Positions 1 to 6,751 of a DNA stretch of 8,680 nt are shown one piece after another. This DNA comes from SMXL01 sp036985715 (lineage in GTDB: Bacteria; Bacteroidota; Rhodothermia; Rhodothermales; UBA10348). The notes beneath the pieces were generated by a model. That model saw only the letters and a program-made list of their open reading frames with translations, was not told where the DNA came from and did not search any database. Within the stretch, counting starts at the first letter, position 1. Every line of letters starts with the position of its first letter. The stretch covers positions 1 through 8,680 of the forward strand of contig BTQE01000125.1 of assembly GCA_036985715.1 (NCBI GenBank). Reading direction: 5' to 3'. Made by a program: the position numbers and the translations under genes.

Positions 1-624
1 GTACGTAACACTGAGATTGTTACTCACATGCGTGAAGAATACCAGGTCAACGTCCTTGAACTGACCATCCCGGACGAACCACGCCTTGCTGGCGACCAAC
101 TCTTCAGCAACACCCGGCCAGAGTATCAGCGTACCCTCAAGGCCTTCTCGCTCCATGACGCCTTTTAGCGCGAGGGCTGCGGTTACGTTTACGGCCTGGC
201 CTGAATTGTGACCCTCTCCATGTCCTGGTGCACCCTCAATCAGCGGGTCGTGATATGCGACGCCGGGCTTCTGATTGGACTTAGGAATGCCATCGATATC
301 GCTTCCGAACGCGATGACGGGTTTGCCCGAGCCCCAGGTAGCCCACCACGCGGTGGGTATTCCTGAAATTCCATATTCAACGTCAAAACCATTCTCTTCC
401 AGAATGGACGTTACATAACGAGAGGTTTCTATTTCCTGGAACGCCAATTCCGAGAAACTGAAGATCATATCGACCATGACCTGAGTGAGTTTGGCCTGAT
501 CCTGAACCTCGGTCTCGACCTCTGCGAGAAGGGCTTCCAGCCGGTCGGATGAGAGTCGGTCCTGCGCGTGGGCGATAGGTCCAGACGCGAATAAAATGAG
601 TAGCAGAGGAATGAGCTTCTTCAT
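1..624 (-). CDS. Exported M20-family amidohydrolase (AbgB-like), N-terminal 208 residues, cut by left edge
   Basis: This is the N-terminal part of a metal-dependent amidohydrolase of the M20 peptidase family, closest by eye to the AbgB (p-aminobenzoyl-glutamate hydrolase subunit B) group, whose members cleave amide bonds of acylated amino acids. The ATG at 624-622 starts a clear Sec signal peptide (MKK, then a Leu/Ile-rich core) with a likely cut after AHA at residue 20, so the enzyme should act in the periplasm or outside the cell. Family motifs follow: SDIDGIP at 108-114, the metal-binding segment PGHGEGHNSG at 133-142, and the catalytic EE pair at 174-175. The residue before GHN is Glu where many relatives have Cys. 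The frame is open with no stop to base 1, so the C-terminal half lies outside. No Shine-Dalgarno is visible. The true substrate is unknown, and nothing ties the gene to the polysaccharide genes. The family is fairly sure; the AbgB subgroup is less so. Confidence 0.85.
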   Translation of the reverse strand, partial: MKKLIPLLLILFASGPIAHAQDRLSSDRLEALLAEVETEVQDQAKLTQVMVDMIFSFSELAFQEIETSRYVTSILEENGFDVEYGISGIPTAWWATWGSGKPVIAFGSDIDGIPKSNQKPGVAYHDPLIEGAPGHGEGHNSGQAVNVTAALALKGVMEREGLEGTLILWPGVAEELVASKAWFVRDGQFKDVDLVFFTHVSNNLSVTY

Positions 625-750
625 CGTAGGTGGAATAGGTGGGCGAGGGGTAATCCTGCCAGCAACAGACGGTAGGGTTGACAATATACCATAACTAATT
701 GGCCGCACGACATTGAATACAGCCGATTGGCGGTTTAGCTTCGGTTCTGG
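625..750. promoter_or_regulatory. Divergent intergenic region, probable promoters for both flanking genes
   Basis: This 126-bp gap separates two divergently oriented genes, so it should hold a promoter for each. The only recognisable elements are a consensus-like TTGACA at 678-683 on the plus strand, with no matching -10 box 16-18 bp downstream, and on the minus strand TATATTG (complement of 682-688), which loosely resembles the Bacteroidota -7 element. Neither is convincing alone. No ribosome-binding site is apparent for either gene, and there is no repeat or hairpin of note. Confidence 0.35.
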
Positions 751-1509
751 TTGGTTTTGGAGATCACATCGTACTGGGCAGTGAGAGGATTATTACGTCG
801 TTTGAAGCGCCTCGTACGGGCGGGGATTGGAAAAGACATCTTTCCCCGAGTGCAGGTCCGTTACCCGACGACGCGTCTCGGTTCTCCGTACGGTGGATGG
901 TCGATTATCGCCGAGAGTCTGAATAGAGAATCAATAGTTTACTCCTTCGGGGTAGGAGAAGATATCTCTTTCGACCTGGCGTTAATTAACGAGTTTGGAC
1001 TCACGGTACACGCCTTCGATCCCACACCAAAATCAATCGCCTGGGTTCGAAAACAGTCCGTTCCCGATCGATTTATTCTCCATGAGGTTGGCCTTGCTGA
1101 TTTCGACGGTGAAGTAATGTTTAGACCACCGAAGAATCCAGACTACATTTCGCACACCGCACTTGAAAGACCGGAGACTGAAGACCAGTCTTTCAGCGTA
1201 CCGGTAAAACAACTCTCGAGCATTCTTACAGAGCTGGGCCATAACCGGATCACCGTCTTGAAGATGGATATCGAAGGATCGGAGTATAAGGTGATCGAGT
1301 CGCTCGCCCGCTCCGACATCCGACCCGTCCAACTCCTCGTAGAATTTCATCATCGATTTCCGGGCGTAGGGTTGCAGGAAACCAGGCGTTCACTCAAACA
1401 TCTCAGAGAAATGGGTTATAAACTGTTTGCTATTTCCGACACGGGAGAAGAATTTGGCTTTGTATACCACCCGGGCTCGATCAAACCGGATTTCTTGGTG
1501 GGTATCTGA
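751..1509 (+). CDS. FkbM family SAM-dependent methyltransferase
   Basis: This 252-residue protein is a class I S-adenosylmethionine-dependent methyltransferase of the FkbM family, whose members O-methylate sugars and other small molecules and are frequent in polysaccharide clusters. The SAM-binding fold is visible as SIVYSFGVGEDISFD (61-75, motif I), the acidic strand end HAFDPTP (87-93), the VGLADFDGEV segment (113-122), and the family signature LKMDIEGSEY (170-179). A basic stretch at 12-23 may be a membrane- or partner-contacting helix. There is no signal peptide, so it should be cytoplasmic. The frame opens at 739 after a stop and contains no early ATG. TTG at 751 and GTG at 781 are the best start candidates, and neither has a good Shine-Dalgarno, so the start is uncertain by at least ten residues. 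The gene ends 3 bp from the convergent membrane methyltransferase. Sugar methylation in the adjacent pathway is inferred from context only. Confidence 0.88.
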   Translation: MVLEITSYWAVRGLLRRLKRLVRAGIGKDIFPRVQVRYPTTRLGSPYGGWSIIAESLNRESIVYSFGVGEDISFDLALINEFGLTVHAFDPTPKSIAWVRKQSVPDRFILHEVGLADFDGEVMFRPPKNPDYISHTALERPETEDQSFSVPVKQLSSILTELGHNRITVLKMDIEGSEYKVIESLARSDIRPVQLLVEFHHRFPGVGLQETRRSLKHLREMGYKLFAISDTGEEFGFVYHPGSIKPDFLVGI

Positions 1510-1512
1510 GCG

Positions 1513-2106
1513 TCAGAACCGCGGCCACATCTTGCCGGAGCGCTTTTGATAATTCCTGTAGTCGTCTCCAAAGTGTTGGACTAGCTGCTCTTCCTCTTTC
1601 GGAACCACAACGGCGAGAATCAGCGTGATTGAGATCACCGACATTGCTGCGATGAACCAATTCGCCGTGAGCAGACTGAACGAGACCAGGCCCAGACTTG
1701 TCACCATGTAAAGAGGATGCCGTACGCGCGAATAGATTCCAGTCGTGACGAGTTGGTGAGATTCTTTCGTGAGGACGGTCTCGGATATGTTCGATCCGAT
1801 TGTACTGAATACCAGGTAGACGAGCGGAATCACGATGATGCCGATTCCGATGCCAGCCCAGCGCATCCACTCGGGAAGTACAATTTCAGACCAACTCATC
1901 CAGGCTGGCCGTAACATGTAAGCGAAGATGGGGAGGAAGAGAAGCAAGGCAAATACCAGACGGGTAAGACCCATCTTCCAACCCTCCTTCGAACGCGGAA
2001 TCGTTCCCGAGTCGCGACGGGCCCTGATCCGAAACGTCGCCGAAATGCCAGCCATCGCGACGACGATAACGATCAGCGCTATTCGGAATAATTGTTCAGG
2101 ACGCAT
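1513..2106 (-). CDS. Isoprenylcysteine carboxyl methyltransferase (ICMT)-like membrane methyltransferase
   Basis: This 197-residue integral membrane protein belongs to the ICMT/phospholipid N-methyltransferase-like family. Hydrophobic segments lie at about 6-22, 48-66, 83-103 and 134-168. The C-terminal catalytic signature is clear: TTGIYSRVRHPLY (121-133), then PKEEEQLVQHFGDDYRNY (169-186), which matches the family pattern of GPYxxxRHPxY followed by EExxLxxxFGxxYxxY, the SAM-binding region. Bacterial members are mostly uncharacterised and probably methylate lipids or small hydrophobic acceptors in the inner membrane; no substrate can be named here. I chose the ATG at 2106-2104 because the first hydrophobic segment begins just after it. 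The frame stays open 37 codons further upstream, but that stretch is polar, unlike the family, and would consume the intergenic region. The gene faces its neighbours on both sides, convergent with the FkbM gene and divergent from the glycosyltransferase operon, so it is not co-transcribed with either. Confidence 0.86.
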   Translation of the reverse strand: MRPEQLFRIALIVIVVAMAGISATFRIRARRDSGTIPRSKEGWKMGLTRLVFALLLFLPIFAYMLRPAWMSWSEIVLPEWMRWAGIGIGIIVIPLVYLVFSTIGSNISETVLTKESHQLVTTGIYSRVRHPLYMVTSLGLVSFSLLTANWFIAAMSVISITLILAVVVPKEEEQLVQHFGDDYRNYQKRSGKMWPRF

Positions 2107-2107
2107 A

Positions 2108-2119
2108 GTAGTACGAGAT
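2108..2119 (+). repeat. Direct repeat copy 1, GTAGTACGAGAT
   Basis: This is the first copy of an exact 12-bp direct repeat, lying immediately beside the start codon of the minus-strand ICMT-like gene. The second copy is 113 bp away in the same orientation. After the repeat both copies also contain ATTCA, offset by three bases, hinting that the similarity extends a little further. It could be a regulator-binding site, but it could also be chance or a remnant of duplication. Confidence 0.6.
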
Positions 2120-2220
2120 AATTCAGAATCGAATTGTGTCCTTTCCGCGCGTCCTGTATATACGTTATTGATCAGAATAATAATAAGTTGACGGTCTAAA
2201 GGACAGCATTTCCTCAATCG

Positions 2221-2232
2221 GTAGTACGAGAT
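2221..2232 (+). repeat. Direct repeat copy 2, GTAGTACGAGAT
   Basis: This is the second exact copy, 46 bp before the start codon of the first glycosyltransferase. The two copies bracket the AT-rich centre of the divergent intergenic region, the layout expected if one protein controlled both flanking promoters. That role is inference; the identity of the two 12-mers is seen directly. Confidence 0.6.
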
Positions 2233-2278
2233 TCATCGAGACGTCCATTATATCAGCAGGTTTGTACCGGGATATCGC

Positions 2279-3418
2279 ATGCCGATTCTCGAACAGCTCA
2301 ACATTCGCCTTAGTGGAAGGTTGGTTGTCTGTTCCGGTGAGCCGCCGCGCGGATCCTCGTATGAATCGCTTTTCACTAAGACGCCTGCGTCGTATCGCCA
2401 AATTGTCCTTCAGAATCGCTGGTTGAATGGAGACCGACTACATTTTCAGCATTACGCCGAAGCACTGTCTTCTCCTAAGGAGTCCATCGTGGTTTTAGCA
2501 GAAGAATCGCCTCGATCGGTTTCTCTCCCCTTACTGCTGAGAAAAGCCTCCAATCGCGGATTTCCGACCATTCTTTGGGGACACTTTTCGTCCAATAATC
2601 GCCCGCTTGGTTCGACGGACATCCGCGATCGATATCGAATTCGAATGGCCAAGAATGCTGGGGCGTTGGTGACATACACGGCTGAAATCGCTGAGCAACT
2701 GAGTCGAGTTGTGACACCGGAAAAGGTATTCGTCGCTCAGAACACGCTGGACACAAAGACTCTCTTTCGGTTTCAACGCGAACTGGACGCGGAGGGTAGG
2801 GCAGCCGTTCGTGGTCGTCTGGGTTTGCCCGAAGGTTTGGTCCTTCTTTTCCTGGGTCGATTGATTCGAGAGAAAGGCACGGCCCTACTCGTGGATACGA
2901 TTCGAGCGCTCGGCCGACCTGACACCCTCCTATTAGTGATCGGGGACGGTCCCGAAAGAGAACTCATTTGCGATGAAGCAGGAAAGGCTGGAGTCGAGAC
3001 CCGATTTTTAGGAGCGATACCCGACTTCGAAAAATCATCTCCATACATCTATGCCTCAGACGTGCTTCTGAATCCCGGTTACGTCGGGCTTTCGGTGATT
3101 CATGCCTTTGCACTCGGAGTACCCGTTGTCGCTCCCATGCCTCCGGACGCCAGTCGATTTCACAGTCCGGAATGGTCTCATATTCGGACAAGGATCAACG
3201 GTGTGCTGGCGACCGATTCGTCGGCTCGGTCTCTTGCTCAGGCTGTATCTGAAATTCTCGCTGATCAGACGACGTATTCGGCGAACGCGAGAGATTACGC
3301 CTTGGAGCACCTGTCAGTCGACCAGATGTTGGACGGACTCGAAGCAGCTATTCGGTACGTATCCACGCCATCATCGGGTGATTCGCCTACCGGTCAGAAC
3401 CCGAACAGGGATGTCTAA
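2279..3418 (+). CDS. GT4-type glycosyltransferase with altered EX7E motif
   Basis: This 379-residue cytoplasmic GT-B glycosyltransferase of the GT4 (glycosyl transferases group 1) type would add a sugar from a nucleotide donor to a growing lipid-linked oligosaccharide. The C-terminal donor-binding domain is clear: LVLLFLGRLIREKG (187-200), LLLVIGDGPERE (217-228), FLGAIP (243-248), YASDVLLNPGYVGLSVIHAF (258-277) and ALGVPVV (278-284). The N-terminal half is divergent but has WGH at 100-102 and VAQNTLDT at 152-159. When aligned on the GVPVV end, both glutamates of the usual EX7E motif are replaced, by Gly267 and His275. The rest of the fold looks intact, so this is probably a divergent subfamily and not a dead enzyme. 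The ATG at 2279 has no clear Shine-Dalgarno. It is the first gene of the run, and its stop codon overlaps the start of the next glycosyltransferase by 8 bp, suggesting coupled translation. Linkage and sugar specificity cannot be read from sequence. Confidence 0.92.
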   Translation: MPILEQLNIRLSGRLVVCSGEPPRGSSYESLFTKTPASYRQIVLQNRWLNGDRLHFQHYAEALSSPKESIVVLAEESPRSVSLPLLLRKASNRGFPTILWGHFSSNNRPLGSTDIRDRYRIRMAKNAGALVTYTAEIAEQLSRVVTPEKVFVAQNTLDTKTLFRFQRELDAEGRAAVRGRLGLPEGLVLLFLGRLIREKGTALLVDTIRALGRPDTLLLVIGDGPERELICDEAGKAGVETRFLGAIPDFEKSSPYIYASDVLLNPGYVGLSVIHAFALGVPVVAPMPPDASRFHSPEWSHIRTRINGVLATDSSARSLAQAVSEILADQTTYSANARDYALEHLSVDQMLDGLEAAIRYVSTPSSGDSPTGQNPNRDV

Positions 3419-4523
3419 GCCTCGCGTCATTGTATTTGGGCGTTTCCCGCCTCCGGTTGACGGTCAGTCCCTATCGACCGAGCGATTTGTGACCATGCTC
3501 GATTCCGAGTACACGTTTACTCGGATAAACTCTTCGGTTCCAGCGGAAGCAGGCACGTTTCAAAAGTTCGCGAGCTATCGTGAGTCAGGTAAACAGTTGC
3601 GGCGTGAGATTTCGGGCTCTCGGGAAGAATGCATTGTCTGGCAATCTATTTCACCCCAGGTCACCGGTCACTACCGAGACCGGATCACCGTTCTGCCGCA
3701 TCTGAAGAGACATCGTTCCATCGCAGTGATTCACTGGGGATCTTTCGCCCGGGTATTTCAAGCCCCTCTGACGAGCGCCTCAGCACGGAGAATGGTCGAT
3801 CGAATCGCTCACTTCGTATTCACAGACGAGCGGCTCTCGGACGCATGTGCGGAATGGATCCCTGCGGATAGGAGATCCGCTATCGCAAATTCCGTCGATC
3901 CGGGTCTTCTTTGTTCGGACGAAGACGTCCATAAAAAGCCGACGGCTCGGAATGACGGGTCCCTTAGAATGCTGTATCTGAGCAACATGATCAAAGAAAA
4001 AGGATATCTGGACGTTCTTCAGGCCGGAAAGCTGCTTAATGACCAGGGACTTGATGTTCGAATTGATTTCGTAGGGCGTTGGTACTCGGATACGGATAGA
4101 AAGGAATTCGAGCAACTGGTCGAAAGCAAGAAACTGGCACGGATAGTTCACCATCATGGACCGATCGAGGACCGGGCTACCCTGAAGCAATTCTATCTGA
4201 GCGCCGACGTATTTGTATTTCCAACGTATTATTTGCATGAAGCGCAACCGCTCTGCGTCATTGAGGCCATGTCAGCGGGTTTGCCGATCGTTACAACTGC
4301 CAATGGGGGAATACCGAATATGGTGCGCGATGGTGAGGAAGGCTTTGTCGTTCCCGCACAGCAACCAGGCGCCATTGCCGCAGCCGTTTGCCAGCTCGCC
4401 GATGATCAGACATGGCTAAACTGCGCCACGAATGCGCGAAGGCGATTTGTGGAGCGTTATCATCCGGGTGTCATTCGAGAGCAGTGGGTGACGCTGATCA
4501 ATTCTATCCACCCCCAGATTTGA
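3411..4523 (+). CDS. GT4-type glycosyltransferase with canonical EX7E motif
   Basis: This 370-residue GT-B retaining glycosyltransferase of the GT4 family would act at the cytoplasmic face in oligosaccharide assembly. The N-terminus MSKPRVIVFGRFPPPVDGQS carries the acceptor-side glycine/proline loop typical of these enzymes. The C-terminal domain shows LRMLYLSNMIKEKGYLDVL (185-203), DFVGRW (219-224), HHHGPIEDR (247-255), SADVFVFPTYY (264-274) and an intact EX7E motif with Glu277 and Glu285, followed by AMSAGLPIVTT. I chose the ATG at 3411 because it sits just before the first beta-strand and overlaps the previous stop by 8 bp (ATGTCTAA). The frame is open back to 3102, but that 103-residue extension is Arg-rich, unlike the family, and lies wholly inside the upstream gene. 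The flippase begins 13 bp after the stop. The differing EX7E motifs make this gene and its GT4 neighbour distinct enzymes, not a recent duplication. Confidence 0.95.
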   Translation: MSKPRVIVFGRFPPPVDGQSLSTERFVTMLDSEYTFTRINSSVPAEAGTFQKFASYRESGKQLRREISGSREECIVWQSISPQVTGHYRDRITVLPHLKRHRSIAVIHWGSFARVFQAPLTSASARRMVDRIAHFVFTDERLSDACAEWIPADRRSAIANSVDPGLLCSDEDVHKKPTARNDGSLRMLYLSNMIKEKGYLDVLQAGKLLNDQGLDVRIDFVGRWYSDTDRKEFEQLVESKKLARIVHHHGPIEDRATLKQFYLSADVFVFPTYYLHEAQPLCVIEAMSAGLPIVTTANGGIPNMVRDGEEGFVVPAQQPGAIAAAVCQLADDQTWLNCATNARRRFVERYHPGVIREQWVTLINSIHPQI

Positions 4524-4536
4524 TTCGAGACGGTTT

Positions 4537-5781
4537 ATGGCTCAAAAGATTGCTAAAAATCTTACGTGGCTGACGTCAGGGAATTTTCTCGTCAAACCGA
4601 TCTGGTTTGTGTTCATCACCTATGTCCTTATTCGTTTTATCGGACTCAGGGAATATGGGCTCATGACGGCGACGTTGGCACTGATGGGAATTGTAGACGG
4701 CGTGCTCGCGTTGGGGACGTCTACCTATTCAATACGAGAAGTCGCCCGCGATCCTGATAAGTCCACGCTCTTCTTTTCAAACTTTCTGCCATATCGGTTT
4801 TCAGCTTCGGTGCTGGCGATCGCCATTGGACTGGCCATCGAATTGTTTTTGGGAAATCAGGCGATCCTGATAACAGCGCTTTTTGCAGGCACCTATGTCC
4901 TGTTCATGAACGTAACGGAATACTGCCGAACGCTATTTCGGTCCCACGAGCGATTCAAACATGAGGCCATATCAACCGTTGCAGAAAAATTATTGGTGGT
5001 AACGGGTGGGTCTCTGGCGCTCTTCTACGACCGAACGGCCGCGGGCGTACTGCTCGGTATGACGATCGGAATTTTTCTCACATTCCTCTTGAACTTTCGA
5101 TGGGTGATCAAGGATTTTGCCAGGATGAGCGTGTCCTTGATCGACAGATCATTTTTCAAAAAGGCCATGCCACAGGCCATTCCGCTGGGTTTGGCGAGCG
5201 TATTCGTGCTTCTCTACTTCCGTACCGATAGCGTGATGATTGAAGCCATGAAGGGTGAGCTTCCGACTGGTCAATATGCAGTCGCATTTCGGACTACGGA
5301 AGCCCTTCTTATCGTTCCGGCAATGGTCACTGCCATCCTGCTACCTCGTCTTTCGCACCTTTTCGTTTCCGGATTTGGCCGGTTCAAAACGCTCTCCCGA
5401 AAAGGCATTATCGGATTATTCGGAACCAGTTTCTTGTTGTCACTATTGGTCTTCGCATTTGCACCGCTCATTGTCAAAAGCATGGACCCGACTGTGGATG
5501 CTGAGCCCGCGATTGCCCTGCTAAGAATTCTTGTCTGGGCCGTTCCTGTGGCCTCCGTTAATTCGTTGATGAGCACTATCATGACGGCAAGTGATCTTCA
5601 AAAGAAGCTGGCATGGGTATTGGGATTCGCCGCGTTCCTCAATATCGGGTTGAATTTCATTCTCATTCCTTCGTTGTCAGCTACCGGAGCTTCGTATGCC
5701 ACCATTGCCACTGAACTGTTCGTAGCGGCATCGTTTATCACTTTAATTCCAAGAAAAGGGCACCCAGAGAGTGTTTCCTAG
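4537..5781 (+). CDS. Wzx-like oligosaccharide flippase (polysaccharide biosynthesis protein, MOP superfamily)
   Basis: This 414-residue polytopic inner-membrane protein would flip the undecaprenyl-linked oligosaccharide made by the neighbouring glycosyltransferases to the periplasmic side. By eye there are about twelve hydrophobic segments, near residues 15-36, 45-62, 88-104, 108-124, 150-164, 168-188, 213-230, 250-270, 290-314, 326-346, 358-380 and 384-404, the usual topology and length for Wzx proteins. Family-typical positions include FIGLREYGLM (34-43), the TYSIREVARD loop (63-72), YFRTDSVMI (227-235) with TGQYAVAFR (244-252), and NFILIPSLSATGASYATI (373-390). The ATG at 4537 follows the upstream stop by 13 bp, with no strong Shine-Dalgarno. 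Its presence points to a Wzx/Wzy-type export route, although no Wzy polymerase lies in this window. A related lipid II or teichuronate-type flippase is possible but less likely beside three glycosyltransferases. No gene symbol is given because substrate-specific naming cannot be justified. Confidence 0.93.
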   Translation: MAQKIAKNLTWLTSGNFLVKPIWFVFITYVLIRFIGLREYGLMTATLALMGIVDGVLALGTSTYSIREVARDPDKSTLFFSNFLPYRFSASVLAIAIGLAIELFLGNQAILITALFAGTYVLFMNVTEYCRTLFRSHERFKHEAISTVAEKLLVVTGGSLALFYDRTAAGVLLGMTIGIFLTFLLNFRWVIKDFARMSVSLIDRSFFKKAMPQAIPLGLASVFVLLYFRTDSVMIEAMKGELPTGQYAVAFRTTEALLIVPAMVTAILLPRLSHLFVSGFGRFKTLSRKGIIGLFGTSFLLSLLVFAFAPLIVKSMDPTVDAEPAIALLRILVWAVPVASVNSLMSTIMTASDLQKKLAWVLGFAAFLNIGLNFILIPSLSATGASYATIATELFVAASFITLIPRKGHPESVS

Positions 5782-5784
5782 TCC

Positions 5785-5794
5785 GGTCGCGACC
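5785..5794. repeat. Perfect 10-bp palindrome GGTCGCGACC in the flippase-GT2 gap
   Basis: A perfect 10-bp palindrome lies 3 bp after the flippase stop codon in the 27-bp gap before the GT2 gene. It leaves no loop, so it cannot form a normal RNA hairpin, and no T-run follows, so it is not a terminator. It may be a chance occurrence or a protein-binding site. Confidence 0.4.
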
Positions 5795-5808
5795 AAGCGT
5801 TTGTCTGT

Positions 5809-6738
5809 ATGCAGGTTTCAACCATCATAGTGAGTTACAACACGTTTGAACTGACTCGGGCAGCGATCAACACCGTGCGAATGTCTTCGCCTGAGATCGA
5901 TCAGGAAGTGATCATTGTCGATAACAATTCTCCAGACGAGAGTGGGGTGAGGTTGTCTGAACTCTACGCATCCGATGATGCGTCGCAGATAAAGATCATT
6001 TCTTTGGAATCGAATCGCGGATTTGCGGCCGCGAATAATGTCGGTGCGAAAATGGCGACGGGTGAAGTGCTCTTTTTTCTGAATCCAGATACCGAAACGC
6101 AATCGGGTGCCGTTGGTGAGATTTATCGTTTTTTGATGGAAAATCGTCACGTCGGAGCTGTCGGTCCTCATGTCATCAATCCCGACGGCACCGATCAGCA
6201 GAGCATCACCTGGACGATTTCAGTCGGTACCCTGTTCAAACACTACCTGCCGCTCCATGCCCTGTTCACTCCACGATTCGAACGAGATGCGGGCTCGCCA
6301 AAAAGAACCAGAGAGGTTGAGATGGTTAAAGGGTGTGCGCTGGCCGTTCGTCAGGATGCTTTTCGGGAGGCGGGAGGATGGGACGAATCGTATTTCCTGT
6401 ATGCAGAAGAAAGGGAGCTGTGCTATCAGCTAAAGAAACGCGGATACAAAACCTTTTTCCTGAGGTCGGCTACAGTCATGCATCATGGCGGCGCGAGTAC
6501 TTCAGTGGAAGACTATGCCGAGCAGCAGATCATCCAACAACGAAGCGCGCTCCAGTTCATCGAACGACATCACAGCGTGGCACTTTCGCTGAGTAACCGC
6601 GTTTTGGGTACCATAGGATTCGGAATTCGAGCTGTTGTATTTCGTTTCCTTTATCTGGTGAAACGGGACGAATCCTTTCGACTTCGGGGCCAGGCCGCTT
6701 CCACAATTCTTAGATGGTTCGTAACAGATTACGCTTAG
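5809..6738 (+). CDS. GT2-family glycosyltransferase (rhamnosyltransferase-like)
   Basis: This 309-residue GT-A fold inverting glycosyltransferase of family GT2 resembles the WbbL/RfbF rhamnosyltransferase branch. Visible motifs in order are STIIVSYNTFE (4-14), VIIVDNNSPDES (34-45), SNRGFAAANNVGA (68-80), the DXD-equivalent FLNPDTE (90-96, Asp94), KGCALAVRQDAFREAGGWDE (174-193), FLYAEERELCYQLKKRGY (196-213) with the catalytic-region Glu200/Glu201, and ATVMHHGGAS (221-230). The C-terminal stretch at about 264-284 is hydrophobic with flanking Arg/Lys and may anchor the enzyme to the inner membrane. It starts at the ATG 27 bp after the flippase stop and ends 13 bp before the glycosidase. Adding rhamnose or a similar deoxysugar to the lipid-linked repeat unit is a family-based guess; no nucleotide-sugar genes nearby support a particular sugar. 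Confidence 0.94.
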   Translation: MQVSTIIVSYNTFELTRAAINTVRMSSPEIDQEVIIVDNNSPDESGVRLSELYASDDASQIKIISLESNRGFAAANNVGAKMATGEVLFFLNPDTETQSGAVGEIYRFLMENRHVGAVGPHVINPDGTDQQSITWTISVGTLFKHYLPLHALFTPRFERDAGSPKRTREVEMVKGCALAVRQDAFREAGGWDESYFLYAEERELCYQLKKRGYKTFFLRSATVMHHGGASTSVEDYAEQQIIQQRSALQFIERHHSVALSLSNRVLGTIGFGIRAVVFRFLYLVKRDESFRLRGQAASTILRWFVTDYA

Positions 6739-6751
6739 CAGTTAAAAAAAA

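Larger units (their letters stand above)
2107..2278. promoter_or_regulatory. Divergent intergenic region, probable promoter of the polysaccharide operon
   Basis: This 172-bp gap lies between the start of the minus-strand ICMT-like gene and the first glycosyltransferase, and it is the only sizeable non-coding stretch upstream of the five-gene run, so the operon promoter is expected here. The middle part, about 2155-2190, is AT-rich (TATATA at 2156-2161, AATAATAATAAG near 2177-2188, TTGACG at 2188-2193). No complete -35/-10 pair with good spacing is evident on either strand. An exact 12-bp direct repeat sits near both ends. No terminator-like hairpin is seen. Confidence 0.45.

Noticed and set aside
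678..683. TTGACA as a sigma70 -35 box for the FkbM gene
   Set aside because: No -10-like hexamer occurs at the right spacing (701-706 is GGCCGC), and this bacterial group usually uses a different promoter consensus.
1033..1353. Minus-strand 106-codon open frame
   Set aside because: It is antisense to the FkbM SAM-binding core, with no recognisable motifs.
1481..1870. Minus-strand 129-codon open frame
   Set aside because: It overlaps the ICMT-like gene in another frame and has an Arg/His-rich composition typical of a shadow frame.
2107..2217. 37-residue in-frame N-terminal extension of the ICMT-like protein
   Set aside because: The extension is not family-like and would occupy most of the divergent promoter region; the ATG at 2106 precedes the first membrane segment.
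3102..3410. 103-residue in-frame N-terminal extension of the second GT4 gene
   Set aside because: It lies wholly inside the first GT4 gene, is Arg-rich and unlike any glycosyltransferase N-terminus, while the ATG at 3411 directly precedes the conserved first strand.
3780..4247. Minus-strand 155-codon open frame
   Set aside because: It is antisense to the conserved catalytic domain of the second GT4 gene and shows no domain or plausible start signal.
2279..4523. Tandem duplication of one GT4 gene
   Set aside because: The two proteins differ in N-terminal sequence and in the EX7E motif, so they look like separate families side by side.
5782..5808. Possible terminator between flippase and GT2 gene
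   Set aside because: The GGTCGCGACC palindrome has no loop and no following T-run, and the genes are otherwise spaced like an operon.
6744..6751. A8 tract as a programmed frameshift fusing GT2 and glycosidase
   Set aside because: The GT2 protein ends normally at 6738, before the tract, and the glycosidase has its own signal peptide, which would be useless in a fusion.
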